From: Morchella semilibera
Taxonomy: Eukaryota > Ascomycota > Pezizomycetes > Pezizales > Morchellaceae
Length of the DNA: 64,000 nucleotides
Direction of reading: 5' to 3'
Assembly (NCBI GenBank): GCA_009192285.1
Contig: WBVU01000016.1
Span: forward strand, 1-64,000
Below the pieces are notes generated by a model. The model was not told where the DNA came from. It saw nothing but the letters and a program-made list of their open reading frames with translations, and searched no databases. Shown in pieces: positions 13,043-26,400 of the stretch; position 1 is the first letter of the stretch; each line of letters begins with the position of its first letter. A program made the position numbers and the translations under genes.

Positions 13043-16000
13043 TTACTCTTGTTTGAGCTCCGGATAATCCCTGCTCCTTCTATTCTCTCTATGTTTTCCG
13101 CCCTCACTTTTTTCGCGATGCTTCTTGCCCTCACTCCGTTCCCGGTGTTTTTCTTTACTACTGCTGCCTCTGCTACTGCCGTCTCTATCCCTATGTTTCT
13201 TCCCTTCACGGCTTTCTCGGGATCTGTGTTTTTTCCCATCGCTCTCATCCCTATCTCTGTGTTTTTTCCTTTCACTACTACCGTCCCTTTCTTTATGTTT
13301 TTTCTTCTTCCTTAGTTCTCGGTCTTTCTCTCCCTCGCCGTCGCCTTCTGCCTTGTCAACTACTATGAGCGGTGGTGTTGCATTTTTTACGGGCCTCTCC
13401 ACCACTGGCTCAATACGCTCGGCTTGCTTTCCGCCCTTATCCCCCTTCCTCATGGCCCTTGAGAGTCAACTCCCAATTTTACTTACCCGTTCTCTCTCGA
13501 GTTCGGCCTTCATCTCTTCACGCTGCCCGCGCGCCTCTTCAACCTTCTTCTTCGCCGCAGAACGATCGAGAAGTCTTGCCTCACGTTCAGCCTTGAGACG
13601 CTTTTCTAGCTCACGAAGCCGTAATATCCAACGTTTCTCGGATACGTCTGTAGAGTCGGTTGATACTGGTACAGAAGCTGTAGAAGCGGTTCTAGCCATA
13701 GCCCCAGGAGTATGAGGGGCAACAAGAGCTGTTTCCTGCCTCTCATTGGGGGCATCCGACTTGGAATCCCCATCCCTCTCTCGGTGGTGGCGGTGGCGTT
13801 GTTTGCGTTCTGTGGGAGTTGAAGCTACAATGGTGTTCGAAGACGAGCTAGTTACTGTCTTTGACCTATGGAGGGGCGAAGTCTGTTGCGCGGCTACCTG
13901 TTCGTTTTTCATGACGTTGATCTCAGCTTTTAAGAGCCTATTTTCTGTCCTGAGCTTTGCAACCTCAGTTCTCATGCCGCTTTGCTCGCCGATACCACCG
14001 CGAATGAGATTCTCAAGGCGTTCTAGGCGACGGGTGCGGCTCTCAAGGGCATTCTCAACGACCTGGTATTCTTTCCACAGGTCCCTCTCAACGCCTCTGC
14101 AGCGCGTTTTGAACCCAGCAACTATGCTCTCAATGGTCTTGACCCCAAAGATCATGTTCTTTTGAAATCCTTGCAGAGCACCAACAACTGCAGTTTCCAT
14201 GCTCTGTTTTCCGGTAACACCGCCAGGACCGGTAGTAGTTTCGACGACACTATTGCGTTGAGTCCAATCCGGCCCGCAAAGGGTACTGAGACGTTGCCAA
14301 ACCTGGATGAGGAGGTTATTACGTTCCGCGAGCTGCTCACGATACTGATGCTCAAGCTGTTGAATGGTACGATTATCTTTGCTGCGAGCTTTCTCTAGAT
14401 CAGTATACTGTGTCTGGTGCTGCGAGAGTCTTTGTCGGGATTGTTGATGGTTTGTTTGCAGAGTATCAATGGTGGCACGATCTGTCTTACGACCCGATTT
14501 TTCTTTATCAAGCATATCCGAGAGTTTTCTTGATTCGAGCGCCTATGTTCGTTATTAGCGGAGTAACAAAGTCAAGAACCGAATTAGATAATTAATAACA
14601 TACCATTGTCTCCAATAGGTGCTCTCTGTCCTTCAACATCCGGTCCTTCTCACCTAATAAACCCTTCGTATACTCCAGCTCCTCCAAGGTGCTCTCCAGT
14701 TCGCTTTGCATATTTACGATCGACTGTTTAAAGTCATTTATTAGACTCGTCTTTTCACTAGATGATGCGAACGAGTTTACCTGGAGTATTCCGGAATGAT
14801 TCCCTGGGAGATCGCCCATAGCTTCTCTGAGAGCCTTCTCAAGGTCATCCAACTTTTCCTTCCACTGTTTTGCTTCTTCTTCTCGAGTAGAGACCTTTCC
14901 ACGTAACCTACGGACTTCTTCTTTAACAGTCATGACTTCGTTATTCTTCTCGTTGAGTTTCTTCTCCCATTCTTGGTGACGTTGATCGCCTGTGCTCTCA
15001 CGCTCGTGACGTTCAACCTCTAGCTGTTCTTGGATCTCTTTAAAACGCTCCCGTTCGTCTTCGACCTCTTTCTTCATACTCTTGATGATGTTTTGCAGCT
15101 CCCCGATCTTGATCTTATCGGCATCTTGCTCTTCTCTCAAGAATGCAATTTCGCCCTTTGCACTCTCGCTCTGCACGGTCATCATCTCAATCTTTTCATT
15201 AGCCTCTCTGAGGGTATTCTCCAGCGCATTCATCTCTTCTTCGTTCTCCTGTATGGTCCTTTCCAGCTCTTCGATTTTTTGTTCCAGCCGCTGGATCTCG
15301 CCAGCGTGTTCCTCTTGAGCGTCTTCTAGCCTAACCACGGTTTCAGATACATTCCTCATCTCGACTTGTAATCCCCTGAAGTCCTCGTCCTTCATCCGGG
15401 CTTCCTCTTCTACCCGGTTCAACTCATGGTTAAGCTCGTTCACACGGATAACCATCTCCTCCTCAAGCCGTTGAATTTCCTCCTCGGCCTCCTCCTTTAG
15501 CTGTTCGAAATCCAGCCCAATTTCCTCGTGCATGCGTAAAGCTTCGTTACGTTCAGCCTGCATTTCTTGGACCTCTGCCTGTGCGACTTCAAGGTCTTCC
15601 GCATACTCGGCTTCGAGTTGTTTTGCTTCCTCTTCACGTTGGTGGAGTACACGGTAGCAATCATCGAGTTGGAGTTTAAGCTCTTGGTTGTTTAGGCGGA
15701 GCTCAGAAATACGATCTCGGAGCTCACCATTGACATTTTCATAGTCATCTCTCTCGCTCTCGCTGAGATTCGTGGCGTGAGTTCCGGTCGCACTTGCAGT
15801 ACCGGCACGAGAGATGGATCGTTCGAGGATACGGTCGCTACCAATGACCGAGCGATTGTCGCTCGTCATTCCCCTGTCGGACATGCCCATCGCAGAACTA
15901 ATTCCCCCATTTCGCATGTGTAGTTTCAGGTCCTCAATTTCCTGGTACAGCCGCTCCTTTTCACGATTTCTAGAGGTAAGCATACTTGTTTGAGCACCAA

Positions 16001-18528
16001 CCTCCCTCCTAAGCTCATCGTTTTCATAACGAAGTTGACTCATAAGACTGCTATCCTCTCTTGGCTCAGAGCCGCCTCGGACAGAGTTTTGTCGGGTACT
16101 ACCACTAAGGTGAGGGTTGTTCGGCTCGTTTCGCAATCTCCAAAGTTCTTCTCGCAGTCTACGGTTCTCAAGGTCAACTTGTTCTCTGCGCGCAGTCTCG
16201 GTTTCAAGAAATTCACGGAGCATTTCCTATCGTCATTTTAGCAAAATCAAACTCAAAATTAGGCACTTCTAAACTCACCACATCCTCTGCTCTTACGGGC
16301 TCTCCTTTACTCCCGATGTCGTTCCTAAGTCTCTCTTCCCGTTCCCGCTCTCGGCGGGTCAGCTCCTCAATCTCTATCTCATATCTCTCAACCCGCTCCT
16401 TTAACTCCCAAATATCACCGTCTTCACCATCTTCTCTCCCTTCTTTCTCACCGCCCATGTTTTCAACCTTTTTCTCCAACTCTTTCAGCCGCCGCTTGAG
16501 TGACTTCCGTTCTCTCATTCCTTCGGCAAGTTTTACTTTCATCTCAACATTCTCCTTTGTCATTTCCTTAATTCCCTCATCGGATTGTTTTTCAAGCTTT
16601 TCATTGAGATAAAATACTTTTATTTTGAGATCGAAATTCTCTTTTTGAAGGCGGTCGATAATAGCGCTCTGCTCTTTCAAGGTCATGTTCTTTCCCTGCG
16701 GGAGAACGGGAGCTGCACCTGCACGCTTTGATGGACTTCCGGGTGTCATCCCGCCAAGATGACGGGAGTGGTACTCTCGTGTTACAGTTGCCGGTATATG
16801 AATCGATTTTACATGCGCAGTTATAATAGTATCAGTTGGTTCTAGCGGTGGCTTTTGATCGGTAGGTGTCGTAGGTTCTTGGTAGTCCACTTTTTCCTGG
16901 AGACCCTTACCCGTTTCTTTATCATCCACGACGGACCCCCTTCTCGAATTTCGTTCTTCCTCATCAAGACGGGCAAGAGCTTTTTCAGCTGCGGACATAG
17001 AGACCCCGTTATTTTTATCCCCATAGATACTTCCTCCGGCGATTCCAGTGATCCCAGAAGCAATAGACCCTAAGCTGGTAGATCTAGATAAAGCTCCCCC
17101 GCCACCAACATCGCCTGCCGTAATAGTGCTTGCTCCATCATGATCCATATCGGGGTTCAGGTCTAGGTGCATATCCGTCATGCTCGATATGCTGCTTCGT
17201 TGACTCGAACTCTGACTTGATTTCAAAAATTTTGGCCGTTTCCTATGCGACGCTCCATAACTCGACGAAGAGCTAGCTTGAATTCTTGCAGACAGTGTAG
17301 AGGCGCTTGAGGATTTGACAGCCACCCCCTCTTCCCTTGGTAACGACTTTGCCGACGATTTTCTCTGGATTCCGATCTCTTCCTCCTCGGATGATGGCTG
17401 TTGTTCGGGCTCTTTGGAACGGTGAGTAGGCACGAACGCTGGGCCCAGCGCCGATGCGCCTCGTGAAGGATTTCTTGTTAATGCAGCAACAGTGGGGCTA
17501 CTACTAAAATTTTCGAGCGCGGCGTCGTTATCGCTGGTAGATAGGTGAAGTGGGGTGCTAAAAGGCTCTTCAGATCCGGTTGAATCGCCTGTCGAAAACG
17601 GCAAAAACGGTGACGAACCTGCAGTGATCCCCTGTTGCCGCTCTTCGCTCTTCTCCTTTTCTTCTGCCTCCTCCTTAGTGGTTGACACCGACCCGTTCCT
17701 GTTTTTGTGTGAGTTCGATGTGCTGCGATTCGACGTTGGAATGCTCCGACTTGATTTGCTGCTGCGGTTTGAGATATTGCTTGCGCTACGATGTAAACGT
17801 CTCTTACTCGCAGCAGAAGCACCCGCGTTAACCGGAAGTGGTGGTGGTCCCATGTCGCCTACGCGACCGAGTTCGGATGTAGATGCAGTCTTACCAGGCA
17901 CCTCTCTCTCCTCGGCTTCCCGCTCTGCAGGTGCATTTGAGGACAACCGGCTGAGCTCTGAATCAGCCCTAAAAGAGCTCTCAAAATTCATTAAATGTCG
18001 TTTCTGCCCAGAGGGTAAACTCTCGTCACCAACATTATGAAAATGGCTTGTATCGTCTTCGCGGTGAGAATCGACCGGGCTGCTTGGTAGAGGTGGGCTT
18101 GCAGAAAGAAGCAGCGAAATACCCCCTCCTCCTCCTTCTTCAGGATCTCTACTTGGAGGTAGTAGTGGTGATAAGGGTTCCATCTCTAGATATGTTGGGC
18201 AGCTTGTTGAGGACCCGTCAAGTTGTGCTGGTATTTCTCCAGTAGGTTTTTGTAGCTCGTCACTGACGGGTTGGGTTGGCGGTACTGGGGCCGGTAATGC
18301 AGGTGTAGTGATCAGGGATGGGGAACTTGCCCTAGATGGTGATTGGCTCCTTTTGTGAGTAGTAGGTTGGGACGACTTTGTAGATGAACGTATTGAACCC
18401 AGAGAGAGACGTCTTGCGAAACTCTGGAGACGTGAGAGGGTTGGTGAAGAGGGAGAACGGGACGGTTTAGGTCGAGCCGTAGTGACGGTAGGGGGTCGTG
18501 ACGGTGATACGTCACGGGAATGGTACAT
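13043..18528 (-). CDS. apsB: ApsB/Mto1-type microtubule-organising coiled-coil protein
   Basis: Four exons on the minus strand, 18528-16279, 16226-14604, 14542-13487 and 13444-13043, all join in phase 0 and give 1776 residues. The N-terminal 600 residues are Ser-rich and disordered. A centrosomin motif 1 (CM1)-like segment (MTLKEQSAIIDRLQKENFDL, then KIKVFYLNEKLE) lies near residues 610-645; in this family CM1 recruits the gamma-tubulin complex. A long coiled coil follows, to about residue 1290. Near 1590-1640 is a Mto2-binding-like helix (LRELEKRLKAEREARLLDRS). The tail is rich in KHRDRD/KHRERS repeats. This order (CM1, coiled coil, Mto2-binding region) matches fungal ApsB (S. pombe Mto1), which acts at spindle-pole-body outer plaques and septal or cytoplasmic MTOCs. 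The start is the first ATG (MYHSRDVSP). The last intron is only 42 bases and is the least certain join. Confidence 0.85.
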
Positions 18529-19443
18529 AAACGATTTTGGGTGGGTAAAAAGGGTAGAGAAACGGAACACTCTACTTCTTTTCTTTACGACAGCCAGGAT
18601 TTCGTTTCTCTTTTATTATTAACTGTAAATCCCGTTTTCCAATGAGCTTACAGCGTTTGTTTTGATTCAGGGGTATGCAAGCAGGGGTTGCCTAGGTTGA
18701 AGCAGGGGAGGAAAAGTAGAGGAGAAAATGATGAAGATCAGAGGAGGAGAAAGATGAGGGATCGTGATGATAGTTATGAACAGGAGGAGGATGTTATGGA
18801 AGGAAAGAAACTTCCTTCCAAGAGAAAGTTTTAAAGGTGAAGGCTGACTTATTTTCTGCCTCTCGGATATTGTGTGTGGAGTCTTTAAGATGACATAAAT
18901 GGCTTTTTTGTTCTTAGCCCCGGGACTTGTGTCTATACTTGTTTCTAGCCTGTCTTCAAGCTATCTAGCGGGGCCAACAAGGAGTACGAATTCAAACTCA
19001 GTGTCACTACATGTACGTATGAGCAATTCAGAACCCATGCGTTCCCAACATATCAAGAATTCCAGCCACCATGGTACTACTCTACATACATAATTATTAG
19101 AACTGTAGGGTAGTATTATATCTCAGCTGTCTCGGGTAGCAGCCAGACCAATAGCTTGGGATAGATCTACTCTACATGTACGTTGTTACTCATTTCTGCA
19201 GTGCACAATCATGCATGCACTGCATCCTTATTATTGAACCTGCTACTTTACGCGACATATTTTTTTTTCTTCACATGTCTAGAATACAATGCATGTACAA
19301 GCAATTATTAAACGCTGTGACTTCTATAACTTTACATTCTAATCATTCTTTATGCTTTCAACAATCTCAAGACATATTACTTGTTACGTTTTCAAATAAC
19401 ACCACCTCCGTTACCGATACACGCTACGGCGGCCAGATGATAT
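18529..19443. other. Promoter side of apsB and 3' side of the FHA gene
   Basis: No gene is seen. TACATGTA occurs at 19008 and 19173. A purine-rich tract at 18690-18830 on the + strand (CT-rich on the apsB coding strand) is the likely apsB leader or promoter. Confidence 0.45.
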
Positions 19444-20402
19444 CTAATCCTTTTCGAGCATGAGGATATATTCCCTGCAGAAATCACGTTTAGTATATCT
19501 ACCTAAACAACGCCAAGGATAGAGATCACAAACCTCGTGCTCAAACCAAACTTTACCAGGTCCCCCTCCTTTAACTCGACATATCTCTTCTCGGGAATCC
19601 TATCCTTACCAACAAATGTGCCATTTGCACTTTCCAAGTCTAAGATATACGGCCTCACTGAACTCTCTTTATCCCCAAACTCGCCTACCTTTGTCACAAA
19701 TCTAAACTGGATCACTGCATGTTGCTTGCTGCAGCTTGGATGATCCACTGGCAAATCTGCCACCGCCCTATCCCTCCCCACAAGCCAACAGCTATTCACA
19801 TTAAGGTCGATGTTGTCGACGATCTCCTTATTCTTGAATACGAATAGCCTCCATTTCTGGGAGCCGGGAGGTTTCCGAGCTTCGGCTGGTTCGCTGTACT
19901 TGAGAACCACACCATTAACCGTGTTCGTTGCCGCGGCAAGGAGCCCCGTGTTTCCGAAGTTGGGTGCCTCTTTCTCGACAGGTTCACCTTCGGCAGTATC
20001 TGCGTTTGCACCCGTACCGGGGCCGGGTGCGCTTGATCCTGCAGCACGGCGGGTCAGAGCTGCTCGGGGGTCTTCCTTAGGTTTGTCTTTGTCGCCGCTG
20101 TAGCTCTTTTCGCGTGAGCTTCTGGTAAACCCTTCCCTTACGCCCCTATCCCTATCTCTACTACCCCTTTCTTCCCACCCGCCCCTATCCCTATCCCTTT
20201 GTCTATGTCTCTCTCCTTCGCCCCTATCCCCGCCCCTGTTTCTTCGATCTCGGTCCTCCCGTGGCCTACGCCTATCTTCATCATGTTGTCGTCCGGACCT
20301 ATGTCTCCGATCTCGGTCACTGTCTCGAGGGGAAACTGAACGGTTTCTGCGGGGTCTGTCGGCTTCGCGAGGTGGGGGTGAGCGGGAACGTGAACGTGCC
20401 AT
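19444..20402 (-). CDS. FHA-domain protein of the SNIP1/Pml1 family
   Basis: Two exons, 20402-19534 and 19474-19444, give 299 residues. The second exon encodes only the last ten residues (EYILMLEKD); the join restores the family ending STREYILM. The first 110 residues are an Arg/Ser/Asp-rich tail (RSRSRSPPP, RDRDR repeats), typical of splicing-associated proteins. Residues about 195-290 form an FHA domain: GR near WLVGRDR, then SKQHAVIQF and LESANGTFVG are the phosphothreonine-binding loops. SNIP1 in animals and Pml1 in yeast belong to the RES or spliceosome-linked machinery that retains pre-mRNA in the nucleus; the same role here is inference. It lies divergent from the KDEL protein gene across 1.4 kb holding four TACATGTA sites. 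Confidence 0.85.
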
Positions 20403-21802
20403 GTGGAATTTATGTATATCAGTATATCAACGATATTGGTACAGGTTTCGCGTTATTCCAGCGTGAGACGTGACGTCCGGGTAAATGTGACAGGGATTAA
20501 GGCAGTGTATGGATTAAGCTTTTAAGCCGCATGATGGGGCGTCCACAGCTTTTCACAGGCTCAATAACGAATTGTTGTGTTGGTGTCGAAAGGGCTTGTG
20601 AAACATCTACCTATCATCGTATTATAACTACATGTACCTGAGAGTATCAGGGCTAGGGTTCGTCCCGCTGTCGTCCCAGGGAGAGGTCTAAGGTGATAAG
20701 ACCCGGAATACGGTATCGTGTACTACTACTCTCAGTGTGGTATGTAAGTATGTAGGCTCAAATCTGCAGAGGCTGCCATATTCCAACCAAATTAATCGAG
20801 GGTACTAATACCAAGTATATATGATTCATGATTTCACATAGGTTTGACCCCCGTTTAGTCCATACCCCCCTGTATGATTGGCATTTCCTAATACTAACAC
20901 CTCTCATTAGAAGTCCATTACCAAATTGCAAATCGAGCTCTCCGTTTCTTCACCACATGGTCCCCCCCTCAGATAGGAAAATGATTCACCTGACCAACCA
21001 GCCCTAGATTTCCCGCTTGCAAAACCTTTTGTTTGACCATGTTGGCGGGGGGGGGGGGTGGGTTAACACAATGATACGATTGCTACATGTATCATGATCA
21101 AATACATTAGATACAACCACGCTGATAAATATTGTGAGGAGGATGAGTAAAGATAAGAGAGGGTAAGTACATGTACTACATGTAGACTTCTATTAGCTCC
21201 AGATACTTGTATCTAAGCCTAATCAGGCTTAGCGCAAGTACTATGTCCGCTTAACGCAACCTCACTAACCTGGACGGTGTTCGTAACCAGGGAGCGGAAT
21301 CTAGCTAAAACCGAGCTAGATCCATCGTTAGTCTCACGATGTTTCTTCCCCCCACTACTTTTTCAGAATTGTAGACTTCTGCCCCCGTTATACGTTAGTG
21401 TAGATACATGGAGTGAATGCCAATGATCAAAGAGTAGAAAATATACTCTCCTGTGCAACGCGCCGATGAAACCATACGCAAATCAGTTATAATTATTGCA
21501 TTAGTAACATTGACAGTGTATCCATGTATGTAGGGCCCGGGTAGACGATGATATATCCGCATTTCACTACTCGATCCCGCCTAATAGCTTTACAGGGTCG
21601 GGATAACTGGGGTATATATCCGGGGTTCGGGTACATCCTATATTAACCCGGCCCGACCTCCGTCTCAATGAGCCTATCCTCACCACCGAGCCCTAAAGAT
21701 ATACGTGGTATTTATGGAATCCCTACGGCATTTATATAATGATTAAGGGCCCACAATTCTAGGTAGATATCTATCCTCATCACACATACCCATTCTAACA
21801 AT
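20403..21802. other. Divergent promoter region between the FHA gene and the KDEL gene
   Basis: No gene is supported in these 1.4 kb. It contains TACATGTA at 20629, 21084, 21168 and 21177, and a G-rich run at 21046-21062. Both flanking genes start from it in opposite directions. Confidence 0.5.
21168..21184. promoter_or_regulatory. TACATGTA doublet (TACATGTACTACATGTA)
   Basis: Two perfect TACATGTA palindromes are separated by one C. The same 17-mer recurs at 29993-30009, which also lies between two divergent gene starts. A dimeric protein-binding site is plausible; the binding factor is unknown. Confidence 0.45.
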
Positions 21803-22961
21803 ATGCGATTGCAATCCCTTGCAGCTTTCCTCCTCACGGTTGCGCCATTCTGCGCGGCCAACGAGCCACTTATACCTGAGAAGCAAGCTCTATCCAGCTG
21901 GTCTACAGAGCGACTTCTCCTGTTCCTCGATATCCGAGGAGTTGCGATTCCATTTGACCGCAACGCTCTGCTCGACACAGTGAAAGCAAATGCTCATCTA
22001 GCCCCCGAAATTACGGGTTTTGATGTCGAGGAGCTGAGTTCATGGAGTTGCCAGCAGCTATACGATTATATGGGCACTGTTGAGCGCAAGGACGATGAGG
22101 AACTTCCTGAGTGCTCAGCGGAAGGGGAAGAAGATATTACTTCAAAGAGTAAGAAGAGGTTGACCGATATGGCTACACACGCGATAAATGAGCGTGTGGG
22201 GAAGGTTATGGTAGTCGGGGATGTCAAAGCTGTCAAAGAGTAAGTTGCAGGGTAACATAAAGTATACCCAGGTTAACAATATTTTCCTCGCAGTTGGACC
22301 ACCGAAGAACTTCGCTCGTTCCTACGGACCTATCGTCTCGACTACCCGCTCCCCGCATCTGACGACCTCGTTTCCCTCGCCTACGAGAATCGTCATCTGC
22401 CCATCCTACCTTTGACGCTCGAAGACCCCACAGATATATTCGCGTATCTCACGGCCGAGCAGCTTGTCGAATGGATCATAAGACAGGGCCAACCCATCGC
22501 TCTATCCGACAGAAACCACCCCTCGTCAGGCCCCCTCAATGCGACCCAGCGCCTAGCGTTCCTCCGGAGGACTGCATGGGCACGCTACAAGAGGGAGTTT
22601 GCACAGGACTACAAGTTCGAGGAGACGTTCCGGAAGGAGATTGTAGAAATTTTAGGCATGGAACATGTGATTGAGGGCAGGGGTAGTACTAGTGGTGCTC
22701 TTGTCTTCTACAAGACCGAAGACTTTGAGTAAGTTATTGTCCTCAAACCTGCTGTGTGGTTGATGCTGACTATGTGTGCTTTGGTAAAGATTGCTGTTTG
22801 AGCAGTTTGGAATAAGTATCCCAAAGAAAGTTTTCGAGGAAGGGCCAAGGCAGAAGTTTATTGGGATGGCAAAGTCAACTACCCACCTGTTCGCTACTGG
22901 AGATCTTGTTCCGCCTGCCGAAGAGGCGCCCGTAGCAGATGAACCAAAGGATGAGTTGTGA
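21803..22961 (+). CDS. ER-lumenal Ish1/stress-response-repeat protein ending in KDEL
   Basis: Three exons, 21803-22239, 22294-22728 and 22790-22961, give 347 residues; all joins follow GTAAGT-type donors and keep frame. It starts with a clear signal peptide (MRLQSLAAFLLTVAPFCAA). Repeated W-x(3-6)-L-x(3)-L segments (SSWSTERLLLFLDIRGV, then WTTEELRSFLRTYRL) resemble the Ish1/putative nuclear envelope stress-response repeat, in which a helical unit begins with Trp and precedes a short loop with I/V-P. The last residues are DEPKDEL followed by the stop, a standard ER-retrieval signal. So the sequence shows a secretory-pathway protein kept in the ER lumen. The biochemical role is unknown; Ish1 in fission yeast is a stress-induced nuclear-envelope protein. 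Confidence 0.75.
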
Positions 22962-23111
22962 AGAAGACAGATATCTCAATGTCTTGTACGAGAATTTTGT
23001 TGTACATCAGTATATAACATGCATTTCGAACAAATTATATTCATGAATTATCACTCGTTATTTGGAGCCATCAAGGAAATCTAATGTTTGAAGTCGTTCT
23101 GGTCTTTGCGG

Positions 23112-23306
23112 TCACCTACCAGAGGTAGAGTAAAAGTGAATTTTAAAACTGCCCTCCCCACCCACTCTATCTTCAGTTTGACAATATAATGTAAACCCAG
23201 TGTCCTGTTTTGTTATCTTGAACTTAGGCTCCTCCCTCGGCAACAGGAAAGTACCCGTCCCTTCTGTAATCGTCCCCAGGCCTGGGTATATCACTTTGGC
23301 GATCAC
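23112..23306 (-). CDS. Exon-like open frame of unknown origin
   Basis: On the minus strand an open frame of 64 codons follows a good acceptor (TTATTTTTAG at about 23307-23316). It encodes a beta-rich-looking, gap-free segment (VIYPGLGTITEGTGTFLLP, then GFTLYCQTEDR). It lies between the stop of APC1 (23479) and the convergent KDEL gene. I could not find a matching upstream exon or start. It could be the last exon of an unrecognised small gene or an alternative 3' exon of APC1. It may also be a chance frame. Confidence 0.2.
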   Translation of the reverse strand: MIAKVIYPGLGTITEGTGTFLLPREEPKFKITKQDTGFTLYCQTEDRVGGEGSFKIHFYSTSGR

Positions 23307-23478
23307 CTAAAAATAAGGAGTATTATATGTAGGCCTCTACCTCTAAATTATCAACCGTAAACTGAAATACAAGTTTGCTAATGCTATGATATCTCCCGTT
23401 GTTTTTCCCTATAACGCCAACTTATCTGAATCTAACGCCCAAACAATCAAAGCATGCCCCCATCACACGTCATAATTA

Positions 23479-26400
23479 TTAGGCCCTTCCCCCGCCCTCG
23501 CCCCCCGAAAACGCAGTCCAAACGCCTGCTCTCAATCTGTCTACACTCTCAACCGTCAACCACAACCCACGTTCCTCGCCCATGCGCTCACAGAACGCAA
23601 ATAACAATCTAACGCCCTTCAATCTATCTCTATTGATGCCGCTGACGGAGTCGTTTTCTAGTACTAGTTTTGTATCAACAATGTTGCTTTCGAAGGTGGC
23701 CATTTGGATCCCGCCTGCGGCAGCTGCTGTACCAGCGCCTTCGGTTGATGCGATTGGTGGTGGTAATAGCAGGGCCCTTTCGGATTTGTCCAGTGAGCTG
23801 AAGGCCCGTAGCCCAAGAAGCCATTCAAGTGATGAGTTGTTTGTCTCTGTTTCATCTAGGGCTTGTAAAGTAGCTTGGAAGACTGTCGATGTAGATGCAT
23901 GGGCAGTACGACGATGCACATAGATCGTTTGAGCATTCTGGAAGCTCGTCAGGTGTTGTGGATTATTTGCAAAATCCAGAACAACAGTCCAGTGATGCGG
24001 TGAAGCAGTTGTAACGGAAGCAACACGATCAAGCTCCGGGAGTAGACAAGGGGCAGACTTGTGAAGCTCTTCCCCAGTTCTCAAAGTGATCGTGATAGGA
24101 ATAGCACATGGCCGATGAGTGTCAACATCTCTGGCAACTAAACATCTCGCCTCTGCAGCGAGTACCCACATGTGCCGAAACGCCTGAAGGTGCGACTTGT
24201 TATCCATCACCGTGTTTGGGAATAGTGGATAAAATGCGCATAGTAAAGATGCAACTGCTAGGTTTCCTGTCCCAAAGGTAAAGCTGCCATTTCCCATGAA
24301 CAAAACACCAATTGCTAGATGTGCGGCAAGGTGGCTTCCATAAGTGACATCTGCCTCGATCCTGCCGTGTAGTTTTCGTAATCGTCTAAACACCACCACA
24401 TCTCCGGTCCCCGCCATGACTGTCGATGCAGCTAGAGCAATAAGGTCTTGGCAATTTCTCGACGTCGCCCTTGTGAGTTTCTGGTCGTGGTTACGCGCTT
24501 TAATAGGTTAATACCCGTTGATTAGGAGAAGTGAGGTTTTAGCTTACCAGGCATATTACAAAGCCTGAGGAATTGATCCAAGTAATGGACCAAAACATCT
24601 CTGACTTCTTCGTCCCCGCTTCCTGCGTACTTTAATCCAATACAAAAGCACAAGCCTGCTATTATATTAAAGAATGGCAAATCTTCACTATCCAGCTCGA
24701 AAACATCCGTCGCGCTCAACTTATATCTCTTCCTCAAAAACGGAACTAAACTTTTTCTAATCCATGGGAAGCTTCCTTTTATATTGTCCCACATAATGAG
24801 GTTCTTCGCGATAGTCCTAAGCAGGAATATATCTGGACGGACGTAGTCGAACAAATGAATTGTATCTGGCACATCCACCTTCCTGGCCAATCCCTCGTCA
24901 TTGGTTTTCATATAAATTAGTGCCAAGGCGATAGTGGCTCCTGCAGTAGCCTTGTCAAGTATGTGAACGACGGTGACTTTTTTGCTTCCAACAGCTAGCG
25001 AAAGCAGACGCTCAACGAGGTGCATATCATGTAGCCCGCGGAGATCTTTTCCGGAGCCTAAATTAATGAACCCGAGTGCAAACCCAGCTGCAAGTCTGTA
25101 TCCTTCATCGCGCAACGTATCGCTAGGAACGCAGCTATCGACTATTTCGACATACTCTATCTCGCTGAGCATGACCTCGCTCATTCTTCTGTGCTGTGTG
25201 TTCGCGTACAGTAATCCGATACCCATGATTCCGGCAGTTTGTGTAAGGGGGCTTAGATTTAATTCTGCGCTCCCAGGTGGTAGGAGTCTAGTGACATGTA
25301 CAGAGAGCAGCTTCGTAATTGTTGTATCCATGGTTCCCAGATAACTCGCGCTCAAGCCCAACAAGAGCCCAATAGATACCATTGTATGTTTAGGGGTAAG
25401 GTAATTAAAAGCATGCCATTTAGCAATACTCTTGAGATGACCGTTCATTCCTAAGCCTAATAAGAATCCTGCATGACGATTCGTCAATTCTGGGGGCTTA
25501 TTAAACACAATCCAGCTAGTATCGATTTCCTTAGCTTCTCTTGAAATGCTCACACCTGCAGAGACGCCGACGTGGAAGAATGCCCAGCAAACTTTCTCCT
25601 CGCTGTAAGTGACCTTATCTGCCGAAACAGTTGTATTACTCGGCTTCATAACTGTGGAAAGGTTGAAGGCAGAGATAGGAAACTTTTCTGTCAACAACGG
25701 AATTCTCGACGAGAAATTCAGCAGTCCCCTCCCAGGAGACACCGATAAAGTCCTCACCGCGACGTTTTGGGCTATTTCCTTTTGGGCATTCAATGTGTCC
25801 TGTTCAGTCCAATGCGGTTCAGGAATGCACTTAGCAACTGCGGGCTTGACTGATGATAGCAATTTCGCCGCTTCAGTTGTACGTCGGTCCTCTTTAAATA
25901 TTAGTCGGGATACCGCTTGCCGATCATGTTCGGCGAGATGATCATATGACCCAATCGCTTCAATCTCAAAGGTCGAATTGCAAATTGCGTGTACATCCCT
26001 TGTGGCTTCATGCGTTGGGGCCTATCGAAGATATTACGTTAACTAATGACTTGCATTTACTCTTCAAGGGGATCCTACACTCTGCCATTTAGCACCGCCC
26101 TCTTTTCTTCCTTTCCCAGGGTCAATAAGCATTTTCAAGTCTTTCCTTCCTACAAGGTCCAAAGCCTGTGCACCCCAGGTAGTTGGTGGTTCTTCTTGGC
26201 AACGGGCAACTGCCTCCCGGAGTGGAACTGCAATACCTTCCGGTAGCCTCTCTAGGCTCGTGGTATTCATCTTTAGTTCCACCATTCGAGCAACTACATC
26301 TACATCTGTAGAGCCAGGGGTTGTCAAGGTAGTGTAAAGTTCAGTTATAATTCTTGTCCTTGGTGTAAGCCTAGCAAATATACGTTTCTGTGTCGGTAAC

